From an uncultured Porphyromonas sp. (GTDB lineage Bacteria; Bacteroidota; Bacteroidia; Bacteroidales; Porphyromonadaceae), in contig URKO01000079.1 of assembly GCA_900548415.1 (NCBI GenBank), positions 1-6,226 of the forward strand: 6,226 nucleotides of DNA. Direction: 5' to 3'. Position 1 is the first letter of the stretch. Every line of letters starts with the position of its first letter. Positions 1 through 5,710 of this stretch are shown in pieces. Below the pieces are notes generated by a model. It searched no databases. It was not told the DNA's origin and worked only from the letters and a program-made list of their open reading frames with translations. The position numbers were made by a program, and so were the translations under genes.

Positions 1-137
1 CCTACTTCATGGCACTGAAGGACGCGGCGCAGCTGGTGAAGATGTACGCCATGGTCAACGTCAGCCAGTACCAGATCCGTATGGGAGGTTATCTATACTT
101 GAGAGCGAGTACTCGCAGACCTCCGATATTCAACTAA
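1..137 (+). CDS. 3' end of an unrecognised gene upstream of recA (partial)
   Basis: The frame whose first complete codon is at position 3 stays open for 44 codons and stops at TAA 135-137. It would encode a C-terminus beginning YFMALKDAAQLVKMYAMVNV and ending TRRPPIFN. I do not recognise the family. The stretch is rich in Tyr, Met and Gln, has no clear membrane segment, and is too short to assign. The codons of the first two thirds (GCG, CAG, CTG, GTG, AAG) look like those of the neighbouring genes, which favours real coding. The caution is that frame 2 is also open across this stretch, so openness alone is weak evidence. The stop lies 13 bp before recA, so the two could be co-transcribed. 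The last 30 codons overlap the candidate recA promoter/operator. Confidence 0.5.
   Translation, partial: YFMALKDAAQLVKMYAMVNVSQYQIRMGGYLYLRASTRRPPIFN
94..101 (+). promoter_or_regulatory. possible Bacteroidota-type -7 promoter element for recA
   Basis: The sequence TATACTTG matches the Bacteroidota sigma-ABfr -7 consensus TAnnTTTG at all but one fixed position. It lies 50 bp upstream of the recA ATG and would place a transcription start near the palindrome at 105-116. I see no TTTG-like -33 element at the expected distance upstream, and the site lies inside the upstream open frame, so this is only a candidate. Confidence 0.25.
105..116. promoter_or_regulatory. 12-bp perfect palindrome upstream of recA, possible operator
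   Basis: GCGAGTACTCGC is a perfect 12-bp palindrome ending 34 bp before the recA start, just downstream of a possible -7 element. A dyad overlapping a transcription start is where a repressor such as LexA would bind, and recA is the classic SOS gene. It does not match the Gram-positive or E. coli SOS boxes that I know. The LexA box of this lineage is unknown to me. About one or two perfect 12-mers are expected by chance in a window of this size, so position is the main argument. Confidence 0.3.
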
Positions 138-150
138 AGACTAGGTATAT

Positions 151-1287
151 ATGGCAAAGAAAAATGAGAGGATCGTTGTCACTCCTCCTATTACCGATGT
201 TGCGGCAAAGATGAAGGCACTGGAGACTACGATGGGTCGCATACAGAAGCAGTTTGGCAAGGGTGCTATCATGAATATGGCAGATGATGCCGTAGAGGAT
301 GTGAGTGTGATCCCCTCGGGGAGCTTGACGCTCGACATAGCTCTCGGTGTCGGGGGCTACCCTCGTGGACGTATCATAGAGATCTTTGGACCGGAGTCTT
401 CGGGTAAGACGACGCTGGCTATCCACGCTATCGCCGAGGCGCAGAAGCTGGGCGGTATCGCAGCTATCATTGATGCGGAGCACGCTTTTGATCCGACTTA
501 TGCACAGGCTCTGGGAGTGGACATTAGCCGTCTGTGGATCTCTCAGCCTGATGATGGTGAGCAGGCTCTAGATATTGCGGAGCAGCTGATTCGCTCGTCG
601 GCGGTGGATATACTTGTTGTGGACTCGGTTGCTGCTTTGACGCCTAAGGCAGAGATAGAGGGTGAGATGGGAGATACGCAGGTGGGCCTGCATGCACGTC
701 TCATGTCTCGTGCTATGCGCAAGATCACGGCTGCCGTGAGTCGCTCTAAGACTTGCTGTATCTTCATCAATCAGCTACGTATGAAGATCAGCAGTGGCTA
801 TAGTCCTACGGGTCCTAGTGAAGTGACGACGGGTGGTAATGCGCTCAAGTTTTACTCCTCTGTGCGTCTAGACATACGCGCCTATAAGCAGATCAAGAAG
901 GGTGACGATGTGGTCGGTAAGGTGACGAATGTGCGCGTGGTCAAGAACAAGGTGGCTCCTCCCTTCCGTCGTGCTGAGTTTGACATACTCTTCGGTCAGG
1001 GCATCAACCGTGTAGGCGAGATTATTGATGCGGCTACTGATATGGGCATCCTCAAGAAGAGTGGCTCGTGGTTCTCCTATCAGGGCAATAACATAGGTCA
1101 GGGTCGTGATGCGGTCAAGGAGCTGTTCGATGACAATCCCGAGCTGGCAGACGAGGTGGCTCAGCAGGTGATGGATCAGCTAGCTCATGAAGGTAAGCTA
1201 CACCTTTCTCCAGATGCCTCTGAGGGTGCGGAGGAAGAAGATCTAGACACGACAGATCAGCTGGTCGATGAGGACTTTGATATATAA
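151..1287 (+). CDS. recA: recombinase RecA with a divergent, lengthened L2 loop
   Basis: RecA is the ATP-dependent strand-exchange recombinase. It forms filaments on single-stranded DNA for homologous recombination and triggers LexA-type self-cleavage. The protein has 378 residues, longer than E. coli RecA (353). Visible features are Walker A GPESSGKT (80-87), catalytic E110 in DAEHA, Walker B with D158 in ILVVDSV, loop L1 [12 protein letters not shown] (168-179), INQLRMK (206-212), [10 protein letters not shown] (226-235), the [17 protein letters not shown] core (263-279), and an acidic C-terminal tail after about residue 357. L2 is abnormal: residues 214-223 ([10 protein letters not shown]) replace the usual GVMFGNP, and E224 then aligns with E. 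coli E207. The loop is three residues longer than usual. The ATG is preceded in frame by TAG at 142-144, which limits the start. There is no clear Shine-Dalgarno, as is normal in this phylum. The identification is certain; the effect of the L2 change is unknown. Confidence 0.97.
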   Translation: MAKKNERIVVTPPITDVAAKMKALETTMGRIQKQFGKGAIMNMADDAVEDVSVIPSGSLTLDIALGVGGYPRGRIIEIFGPESSGKTTLAIHAIAEAQKLGGIAAIIDAEHAFDPTYAQALGVDISRLWISQPDDGEQALDIAEQLIRSSAVDILVVDSVAALTPKAEIEGEMGDTQVGLHARLMSRAMRKITAAVSRSKTCCIFINQLRMKISSGYSPTGPSEVTTGGNALKFYSSVRLDIRAYKQIKKGDDVVGKVTNVRVVKNKVAPPFRRAEFDILFGQGINRVGEIIDAATDMGILKKSGSWFSYQGNNIGQGRDAVKELFDDNPELADEVAQQVMDQLAHEGKLHLSPDASEGAEEEDLDTTDQLVDEDFDI

Positions 1288-1290
1288 ATA

Positions 1291-1348
1291 GTCAGAGGGG
1301 CGTGGGGTGTGTGAGTGCAGACTCTTGCACCCTGCGCGTCTCTCTGAT
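1291..1348 (+). terminator. long near-continuous hairpin after recA (terminator or structured 3' UTR)
   Basis: Four bases after the recA stop, the RNA can fold into one extended hairpin. The outer arm 1291-1299 pairs with 1340-1348 (TCAGAG with CTCTGA plus flanking pairs including G-U). After a 2-nt bulge at 1338-1339, 1300-1309 pairs with 1328-1337 over ten pairs including two G-U. A 3x3 internal loop that may partly close by wobble pairs follows, then GAGT 1313-1316 pairs with ACTC 1321-1324 around the loop GCAG. No U-tract follows, so a canonical Rho-independent terminator is not shown. An mRNA-stabilising 3' structure or a Rho-associated end is equally possible. It separates recA from the downstream gene set. 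Confidence 0.55.
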
Positions 1349-1383
1349 CTACGCTATCAGATAGAGCTGGGTCTATTACGGCC

Positions 1384-1410
1384 TGGTAAATTGACAAAGC
1401 ATAGTTACCA
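1384..1410 (+). promoter_or_regulatory. inverted repeat ending at the start codon of the next gene
   Basis: TGGTAA (1384-1389) and TTACCA (1405-1410) form a 6-bp inverted repeat with a 15-nt spacer. The right arm ends on the A of the ATG at 1410. It could be an operator, or an RNA hairpin that hides the start codon. The arms are short and the pattern may be chance. Confidence 0.2.
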
Positions 1411-1889
1411 TGACAGCTCCACATCTTCCTAATGGTTGGCAGCGACTCTCTGATCGTACGGATGACGAGTATACACCTGAGTGTATCTCTGTGCTCCAAG
1501 AGGACGAGATATTTGTCTTCGGTAGTAATCTGCTAGGACATCACATGGGAGGTGCTGCACGTACTGCGCACCGCATCTTTAATGCAGAGATGGGAGTCGC
1601 CGAGGGCTTGACGGGGCAAGCTTATGCCTTGCCGACGCTGGGTAAGGATATGCGTCGAGTGGCTCCCGAGGCTCTGCGTGCGAGCCTCCAGAGGTTGCTC
1701 CTCTTTGCCCTAGATCATCCTATGCTCACGTTTTACCTTACGGAGGTGGGGTGTGGCATCGCTGGGTGGTCTGCAGAGGAGGTGAGTGCCTTGCTGTGGG
1801 AGGCTGTGCGTGAACTCTCGGAGGAGGCTTATGAGCTACGAGCTATGCCAGCTAATCTCGTGATCCCGAAGCGATTTAGTAAGTCGTGA
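1410..1889 (+). CDS. A1S_2505-like (phage non-structural protein-type) small protein
   Basis: This is a 159-residue protein without signal peptide or membrane segment, so it is probably cytoplasmic. Conserved-looking blocks are EIFVFGSNLLGHHMGGAA (33-50), GQAYALPT (69-76), LTFYLTEVGCGIAGW (106-120) and a C-terminal PANLVIPKRF (147-156). From memory, this order (FVFGSN..G.GAA, GQ.YA.PT, F.vT..GCG.AG) is that of small proteins common in Bacteroidota and phages, often annotated as A1S_2505 family phage non-structural protein or hypothetical. The Gly-rich FGSN..G.GAA block followed by GCG.AG recalls nucleotide- or ADP-ribose-binding macro-like folds, but that is inference and no activity should be assumed. 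The first 30 residues are poorly conserved in character. The stop overlaps the GTG start of the next gene by 4 bp, implying co-transcription and translational coupling. The start is the first ATG after the intergenic hairpin; no Shine-Dalgarno is visible. Confidence 0.7.
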   Translation: MTAPHLPNGWQRLSDRTDDEYTPECISVLQEDEIFVFGSNLLGHHMGGAARTAHRIFNAEMGVAEGLTGQAYALPTLGKDMRRVAPEALRASLQRLLLFALDHPMLTFYLTEVGCGIAGWSAEEVSALLWEAVRELSEEAYELRAMPANLVIPKRFSKS

Positions 1890-2908
1890 GTCTCTCCGTA
1901 GATCGTCTCTCGCTCTCGGGTGAGCAGTACACTCGATGGTGTGCTGAGATCCCCTCGCTACCGCTCTACCTGCAGCCGTGGTGGCTCCTAGCAGCATCGG
2001 GGATGGGAGAGATGGATGTACTCACTACGACGGGGAGTAAGGAGGGTGCTCCGACGCTTATATGGCCTCTCTTTATGCCCACACGTCGTCACCTGATTGT
2101 GCCTCCCTGCTGTCAGTGTGCTGGTCCTCTGAGTGATCGTCTGGGGGCGGTGGGGGAGAAGCCTTTCGATCGGGATCGATACATTGCTCATCTAGCAGCT
2201 ATGCAAGCTCTGAGCGAAGCTCTGCCCTCATCACTACGCTATATAGAGGCGCACCTGCCGCTAGACTACTGGGACTGGCTACCATGTGAGACGCCTGCGG
2301 GAGCATGGCGTAGCTCGATTGCTTATACTCATCTTCTTGACTTGACGCAAAGTGAGCCTCAAGCATTGTACAATAGTTTGATTCGCCGGAAGGTGCGTCG
2401 TGCTACTGCGTTGGATCTGCGAGAGATTTGGGTTGAGGAGACGAGTGTGTCAACCTGCGCGGAGATGCTGGTGGACCTTTGCCGTGAGAGTCTGCAGCGT
2501 AGCGGAGGCGATCGTCTCTGTGCCTCCTCGCTGAGACGACTTGTGGCGGCTGCTATGGCGCGTCGACAGGGCGCTCTCTTATTGCTACTCTCCTCGCAGA
2601 CGGGTGAGCCCGTGGCGGGAGCCTTTGTGGCACATCATGCTGGCACTGCCTACTATATTGCGGGTGGACAGGCGAGAACGCCTGAGGGAGAGGATGCGAT
2701 GGCGCTACTGCTGGATAAACTGATCACATGGAGCCGAGAGGCGGGGTGTCACACCTTCGACTTTGAGGGATCGATGCAGCCAGGCATCGCCTTTTTCTTT
2801 CGCAATTTTGGAGCTGTGCCACACCCTTACCTACGCTTGCAGGCGGGGCGACAGACACTCGCTATGCGTCTGCAACTGCGTCGGTACTATCTACAGCATC
2901 TCTATTGA
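1886..2908 (+). CDS. FemAB-like GNAT-fold acyltransferase (Acetyltransf_6 type)
   Basis: The 340-residue protein resembles Bacteroidota FemAB-like/GNAT proteins. The N-terminal half carries PSLPLYLQPWWLLAAS (23-37) and a substrate-side domain. The family-typical segment HLLDLTQ...LYNSLIRRKVRRA (149-173) follows, then an acyltransferase core with GEPVAGAFVAHHAGTAYYIAGG (roughly 240-261) and the diagnostic FDFEGSMQPGIAFFFRNFGA (291-310). Characterised relatives transfer amino acids or acyl groups to peptidoglycan precursors or other envelope molecules; the substrate here cannot be read from sequence. There is no signal peptide, so it should act in the cytoplasm. The start is GTG in a GTGA overlap with the upstream stop; the next in-frame ATG is codon 40 and would remove the conserved PWWLLA block, so GTG is preferred. 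Thirty bases separate it from the deacetylase-like gene. Context points to surface-glycan modification. Confidence 0.8.
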   Translation: MSLSVDRLSLSGEQYTRWCAEIPSLPLYLQPWWLLAASGMGEMDVLTTTGSKEGAPTLIWPLFMPTRRHLIVPPCCQCAGPLSDRLGAVGEKPFDRDRYIAHLAAMQALSEALPSSLRYIEAHLPLDYWDWLPCETPAGAWRSSIAYTHLLDLTQSEPQALYNSLIRRKVRRATALDLREIWVEETSVSTCAEMLVDLCRESLQRSGGDRLCASSLRRLVAAAMARRQGALLLLLSSQTGEPVAGAFVAHHAGTAYYIAGGQARTPEGEDAMALLLDKLITWSREAGCHTFDFEGSMQPGIAFFFRNFGAVPHPYLRLQAGRQTLAMRLQLRRYYLQHLY

Positions 2909-2938
2909 GCTCGTTTAACTTGTAAGCTATCGATCTAT

Positions 2939-4330
2939 ATGCGACACTACGAGGCGACAGAATATATCTTATCGTTTCTACTTGGAGATGCGACTCCGCT
3001 CGACATCTCGGGCAAGATCCGCATCGCGCGTCATGCGCAGATGCAGCACTCCCCAGACTATGTCGCTTACTGCCGTCCGGAGGAGGCGGAGTCGTATCAT
3101 CGTGTGGTGATTGTGCCGTCGGGCTTTTTTGACTACGAGCAGTATGGCCGTGCAGAGTCGATGCCTGCGCTGCCTCTGGCTGAGTGGCACGGCATGCCTC
3201 TGCTCTTTGGAGAGCCTCGTGAGGAGTATATCGACACCCCGTATGGTAGGCGTCTGGTGATCTATGCTGACTTGGTGGCTAGTAGCTTCTTCTTGCTATC
3301 ACGCTACGAGGAGATGTACTATCGTCAGCGGCGGGATGAGCATGGACGCTTCCCTGGGCGTGAGTCGCTGCCATACCGTGCGGGCTTCTTGGAGCGTCCG
3401 CTGGTAGATGAGTATGCTGCGGAGCTACGACGTCTGATGAGCGAGATAGGCCTGGCGGTGCAGCCGATGGTGCAGGGCTTTAGCTCGGTCTCTCTGACAC
3501 ATGACCTTGATCAGCCGTACTACAGCTCGGGTGTGCGGGGCTTCCTGCGCTTGCTACTCAAGGAGCGCCTACCCCTGCGGGCTGCTTATCGCAATACTTT
3601 CTCACGAGCTAGTGAGGATCTCTTCTTTAGCTATGGACGCTTCCTCGATTGGAATGTGGAGACCCAGCGTAAGTGTGCAGCTCCTGTGCGAACGATCTTC
3701 TTTATCAAGACTCCCAGCCCGCATCCACTGGACAAGCCTAACTATACGCTGCGCAATCGCAAGATAGCAGCGATCATGCGGTTGGCTCGAAGGCGCAAGG
3801 TGGAGTTTGGACTGCACCTAAACCTCTACTGCTCTGAGCATCCTGAGGCGGTGGAGGTTGCTAAGATAGAGCTAGAGAAGGAGCTAGGTGAGTCGGTCAT
3901 CTACTCGCGCCATCACTACCTAGCGGTGCGTGAGCCAGAGGACTACAATTCACTCCTTGGTGCGGGTCTCTACCACGACTACTCGATGGCTTATGCCGAT
4001 GTAGCGGGCTTTAGACTAGGCACCTCACGGCCTGTGCGCTTTATCAATCCGCAAAGTCTAGAGGTCACAGACCTGATCCTGCATCCGCTCACGGTGATGG
4101 ACTACACGCTGCACGATGAGAAGTATATGCACCTAGACTACGCAGAGGCTGAGCGTGTGGCTGTGGCCATGGTCGATCAGACGTACAAGTATCATGGAGA
4201 GGTGACGCTACTCTTTCACAATGAGAACCTACTGCTAGACGATCCGCACATTTACCACACACGTCTGTACCGCACCCTACTGCGACAGATTATCAAGCTC
4301 TCGCCAGCGTCTGATATCGTTGGGTTATAG
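2939..4330 (+). CDS. divergent polysaccharide deacetylase-like (NodB-fold) protein
   Basis: The 463-residue protein resembles the large Bacteroidota polysaccharide deacetylase-family proteins that carry an N-terminal extra domain (about residues 1-180, including YADLVASSFFLLSRYEEM at 109-126). The NodB-like part starts at SLTHDLDQPYY (185-195), where HDLD stands for the metal-binding TFDDG motif. It continues with VEFGLHLNLYCSEHPE (288-303), SRHHYLAVREPEDYN (323-337), LYHDYSMAYADVAGFRLGTS (344-363) and LLFHNENL (424-431), giving candidate metal or catalytic residues D189, D191, H293, H325, H326 and H427. The usual HxxxH second motif is not clearly present, so deacetylase activity is unproven. 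No signal peptide is visible. The start ATG at 2939 lies 30 bp after the FemAB-like stop, and the next gene begins 13 bp after this one ends. The likely role is trimming or modifying a surface polysaccharide. Confidence 0.75.
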   Translation: MRHYEATEYILSFLLGDATPLDISGKIRIARHAQMQHSPDYVAYCRPEEAESYHRVVIVPSGFFDYEQYGRAESMPALPLAEWHGMPLLFGEPREEYIDTPYGRRLVIYADLVASSFFLLSRYEEMYYRQRRDEHGRFPGRESLPYRAGFLERPLVDEYAAELRRLMSEIGLAVQPMVQGFSSVSLTHDLDQPYYSSGVRGFLRLLLKERLPLRAAYRNTFSRASEDLFFSYGRFLDWNVETQRKCAAPVRTIFFIKTPSPHPLDKPNYTLRNRKIAAIMRLARRRKVEFGLHLNLYCSEHPEAVEVAKIELEKELGESVIYSRHHYLAVREPEDYNSLLGAGLYHDYSMAYADVAGFRLGTSRPVRFINPQSLEVTDLILHPLTVMDYTLHDEKYMHLDYAEAERVAVAMVDQTYKYHGEVTLLFHNENLLLDDPHIYHTRLYRTLLRQIIKLSPASDIVGL

Positions 4331-4343
4331 TCTTTGCTCGCCT

Positions 4344-5609
4344 ATGAGTCCTCATCGTATCTTGCTACTGACTGACCTGCTGCCCCCGCAGTTTGCGCCC
4401 CGTATCACGGCACTCTTGCAGCGGCTCCCCGGGGATGACTGGCAGGTTGATGTAGTGAGCGAGGAGATACGAGGAGAGCACCTCGGCTCTCACGGCTCTG
4501 TGGAGCAAAAAAGTAGCTTGCCGGCACATCGCCTGGAGCGAGTGCCACTAGCTCCTAGACGGGGCAGAGCACTCTACGCACTTGCAGATGCGCTATGGCA
4601 GGTGAAGAGCCAGCGCTTCGTACGTCACTTGCGACAGCACTACGACTTGACACAATATGCACTGATCGTGGGAATGAGTTATCGTACATTCCCGCTACCG
4701 GCGGTCGCTCGCTTGGCACGGCAGACGAGGCTACCCGCCGTGATGGACTGTCGAGACATCGTCGAGGAGTATACGCCGGAGGGCTTTCTGCCAGCACCGC
4801 TACCACGGTGGGTGCCTCTGCGCAGAGAAGCTTATAGTTGGCTACGAAGACAATTTATCAAAGCTCGTACAAAGGCTCTGAGGGCAGCCACAGCCATCAC
4901 TACTGTCTCTGAGTGGCACCGGGATCAGTTGCAGCAGCTACACCCAGAAAAGCAGGTCGTCTGTATCCCTAATGGTTATGACGAGAGACTCTTTGTCGCA
5001 CAGCCTGAGGAAGCTCCTCAGTTGCCTCTGCGCATTGTTTATACAGGGCGGCTCCTCTCGCTTGAGATGCGTGACCCGACGCTACTCCTGGAGGCGCTGC
5101 AAGCTGAGGCGCTGAGTAGGTGGGTCCAGCGTGGAGCCGTCGAGATCCATTGGTACTGTGACAATGCTTCGCAGCAACTTCTAGAGAGTCTCCTAGAGCG
5201 TTATAGCGATGAGGTACGAACTTGTCAGCACTTTCACGCTATGGTGCCTTATGCTGAGGTACCGACGCTGCTGGCTCAGGCAGACATGCTCCTCCTCTTG
5301 GGTCGTCGCGAACAGCCTGAGGGCCCTCACGGGATGGTTACAACGAAGCTCTTTGAGGCGATGGCAATGCGTCGACCTATCCTGATGGTGGAAAGTGACG
5401 AAAGCGTTGTGGCTCAGAACCTCAGAGCACATGGAGGAGCCCTTGCTGCTACTGAAGTGGCGCAGGTGGTAGAGTTTGTTGCCCACCATTTAGAGCGTCT
5501 GGAGCGTGGCGAGGTGTTGCCGATAGATACCTTTACAGAGCACTATAAGCAGTATACGCGAGCAGCAATGGCGGAGGCTTTTGCGCAACTCTTCGGCACA
5601 CTCGTCTGA
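4344..5609 (+). CDS. GT4-type glycosyltransferase
   Basis: A two-domain GT-B glycosyltransferase of 421 residues from the chosen start, expected to add a sugar from a nucleotide donor to a growing glycan at the cytoplasmic face of the membrane. The N-terminal domain opens with RILLLTDLLPPQFAPRI, typical of Bacteroidota members, and holds AVMDCRDIVEEY (132-143). The linker region has AITTVSEWH (184-192) and VCIPNGYDERLF (206-217). The donor-binding domain begins at RIVYTGRLLSLEMRDP (230-245) and continues with VPYAEVPTLLAQADMLLLLG (301-320) and GMVTTKLFEAMAMRRPIL (330-347), where E338 in LFEA is the GT4 signature Glu. An earlier in-frame TTG at 4320 would overlap the upstream stop, but the added residues are unlike the family, so ATG 4344 is preferred. 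Donor and acceptor cannot be predicted. It is the last gene of the plus-strand set and is followed by a strong hairpin. Confidence 0.88.
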   Translation: MSPHRILLLTDLLPPQFAPRITALLQRLPGDDWQVDVVSEEIRGEHLGSHGSVEQKSSLPAHRLERVPLAPRRGRALYALADALWQVKSQRFVRHLRQHYDLTQYALIVGMSYRTFPLPAVARLARQTRLPAVMDCRDIVEEYTPEGFLPAPLPRWVPLRREAYSWLRRQFIKARTKALRAATAITTVSEWHRDQLQQLHPEKQVVCIPNGYDERLFVAQPEEAPQLPLRIVYTGRLLSLEMRDPTLLLEALQAEALSRWVQRGAVEIHWYCDNASQQLLESLLERYSDEVRTCQHFHAMVPYAEVPTLLAQADMLLLLGRREQPEGPHGMVTTKLFEAMAMRRPILMVESDESVVAQNLRAHGGALAATEVAQVVEFVAHHLERLERGEVLPIDTFTEHYKQYTRAAMAEAFAQLFGTLV

Positions 5610-5642
5610 GAGCTTTCCCTTTGTCCAGTCAGGCATAAATGC

Positions 5643-5679
5643 ATCAAGCCCAGCAAACGAAGAGTCTGCTGGGCTTGAT
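5643..5679. terminator. bidirectional terminator hairpin between convergent genes
   Basis: ATCAAGCCCAGCA (5643-5655) and TGCTGGGCTTGAT (5667-5679) form a 13-bp perfect stem with an 11-nt loop. It sits between the stop of the glycosyltransferase and the stop of the minus-strand rubrerythrin, where a shared terminator is expected. The U-tract is poor on the plus strand (CTGTATAGG); on the minus strand a short T-run (GCATTTATG) follows. Confidence 0.85.
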
Positions 5680-5683
5680 CTGT

Positions 5684-5700
5684 ATAGGCGTATAGCCTAT
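5684..5700. repeat. second short inverted repeat in the convergent gap
   Basis: ATAGGC (5684-5689) and GCCTAT (5695-5700) form a 6-bp stem around a 5-nt loop, 10 bp before the rubrerythrin stop when read on the plus strand. On the minus strand it would be the first structure met after the stop and may assist the larger hairpin in ending the rubrerythrin transcript. Confidence 0.4.
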
Positions 5701-5710
5701 GCAATGCTTA

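Noticed and set aside
130..483. 117-codon minus-strand open frame over the start of recA
   Set aside because: It is antisense to the conserved recA reading frame, resembles no family, and is explained by the recA codon pattern.
1354..1364. CTATCAGATAG small dyad after the recA hairpin
   Set aside because: Five-base arms with a single central base are common by chance and no related site was seen nearby.
1391..1396. TTGACA resembling a sigma-70 -35 box
   Set aside because: It lies only 14 bp before the start codon, leaves no room for a -10 and leader, and Bacteroidota promoters do not use this element.
2916..2922. TAACTTG in the gap before the deacetylase-like gene, a weak -7 look-alike (also TAAATTG at 1387-1393)
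   Set aside because: Each lacks one T of the TTTG block and no -33 element is seen, so they cannot be told from chance.
4320..4343. TTG start for the glycosyltransferase giving eight extra residues
   Set aside because: It would overlap the preceding stop and adds residues unlike the family; the ATG at 4344 places the conserved RILLLTDLLPP segment at the usual position.
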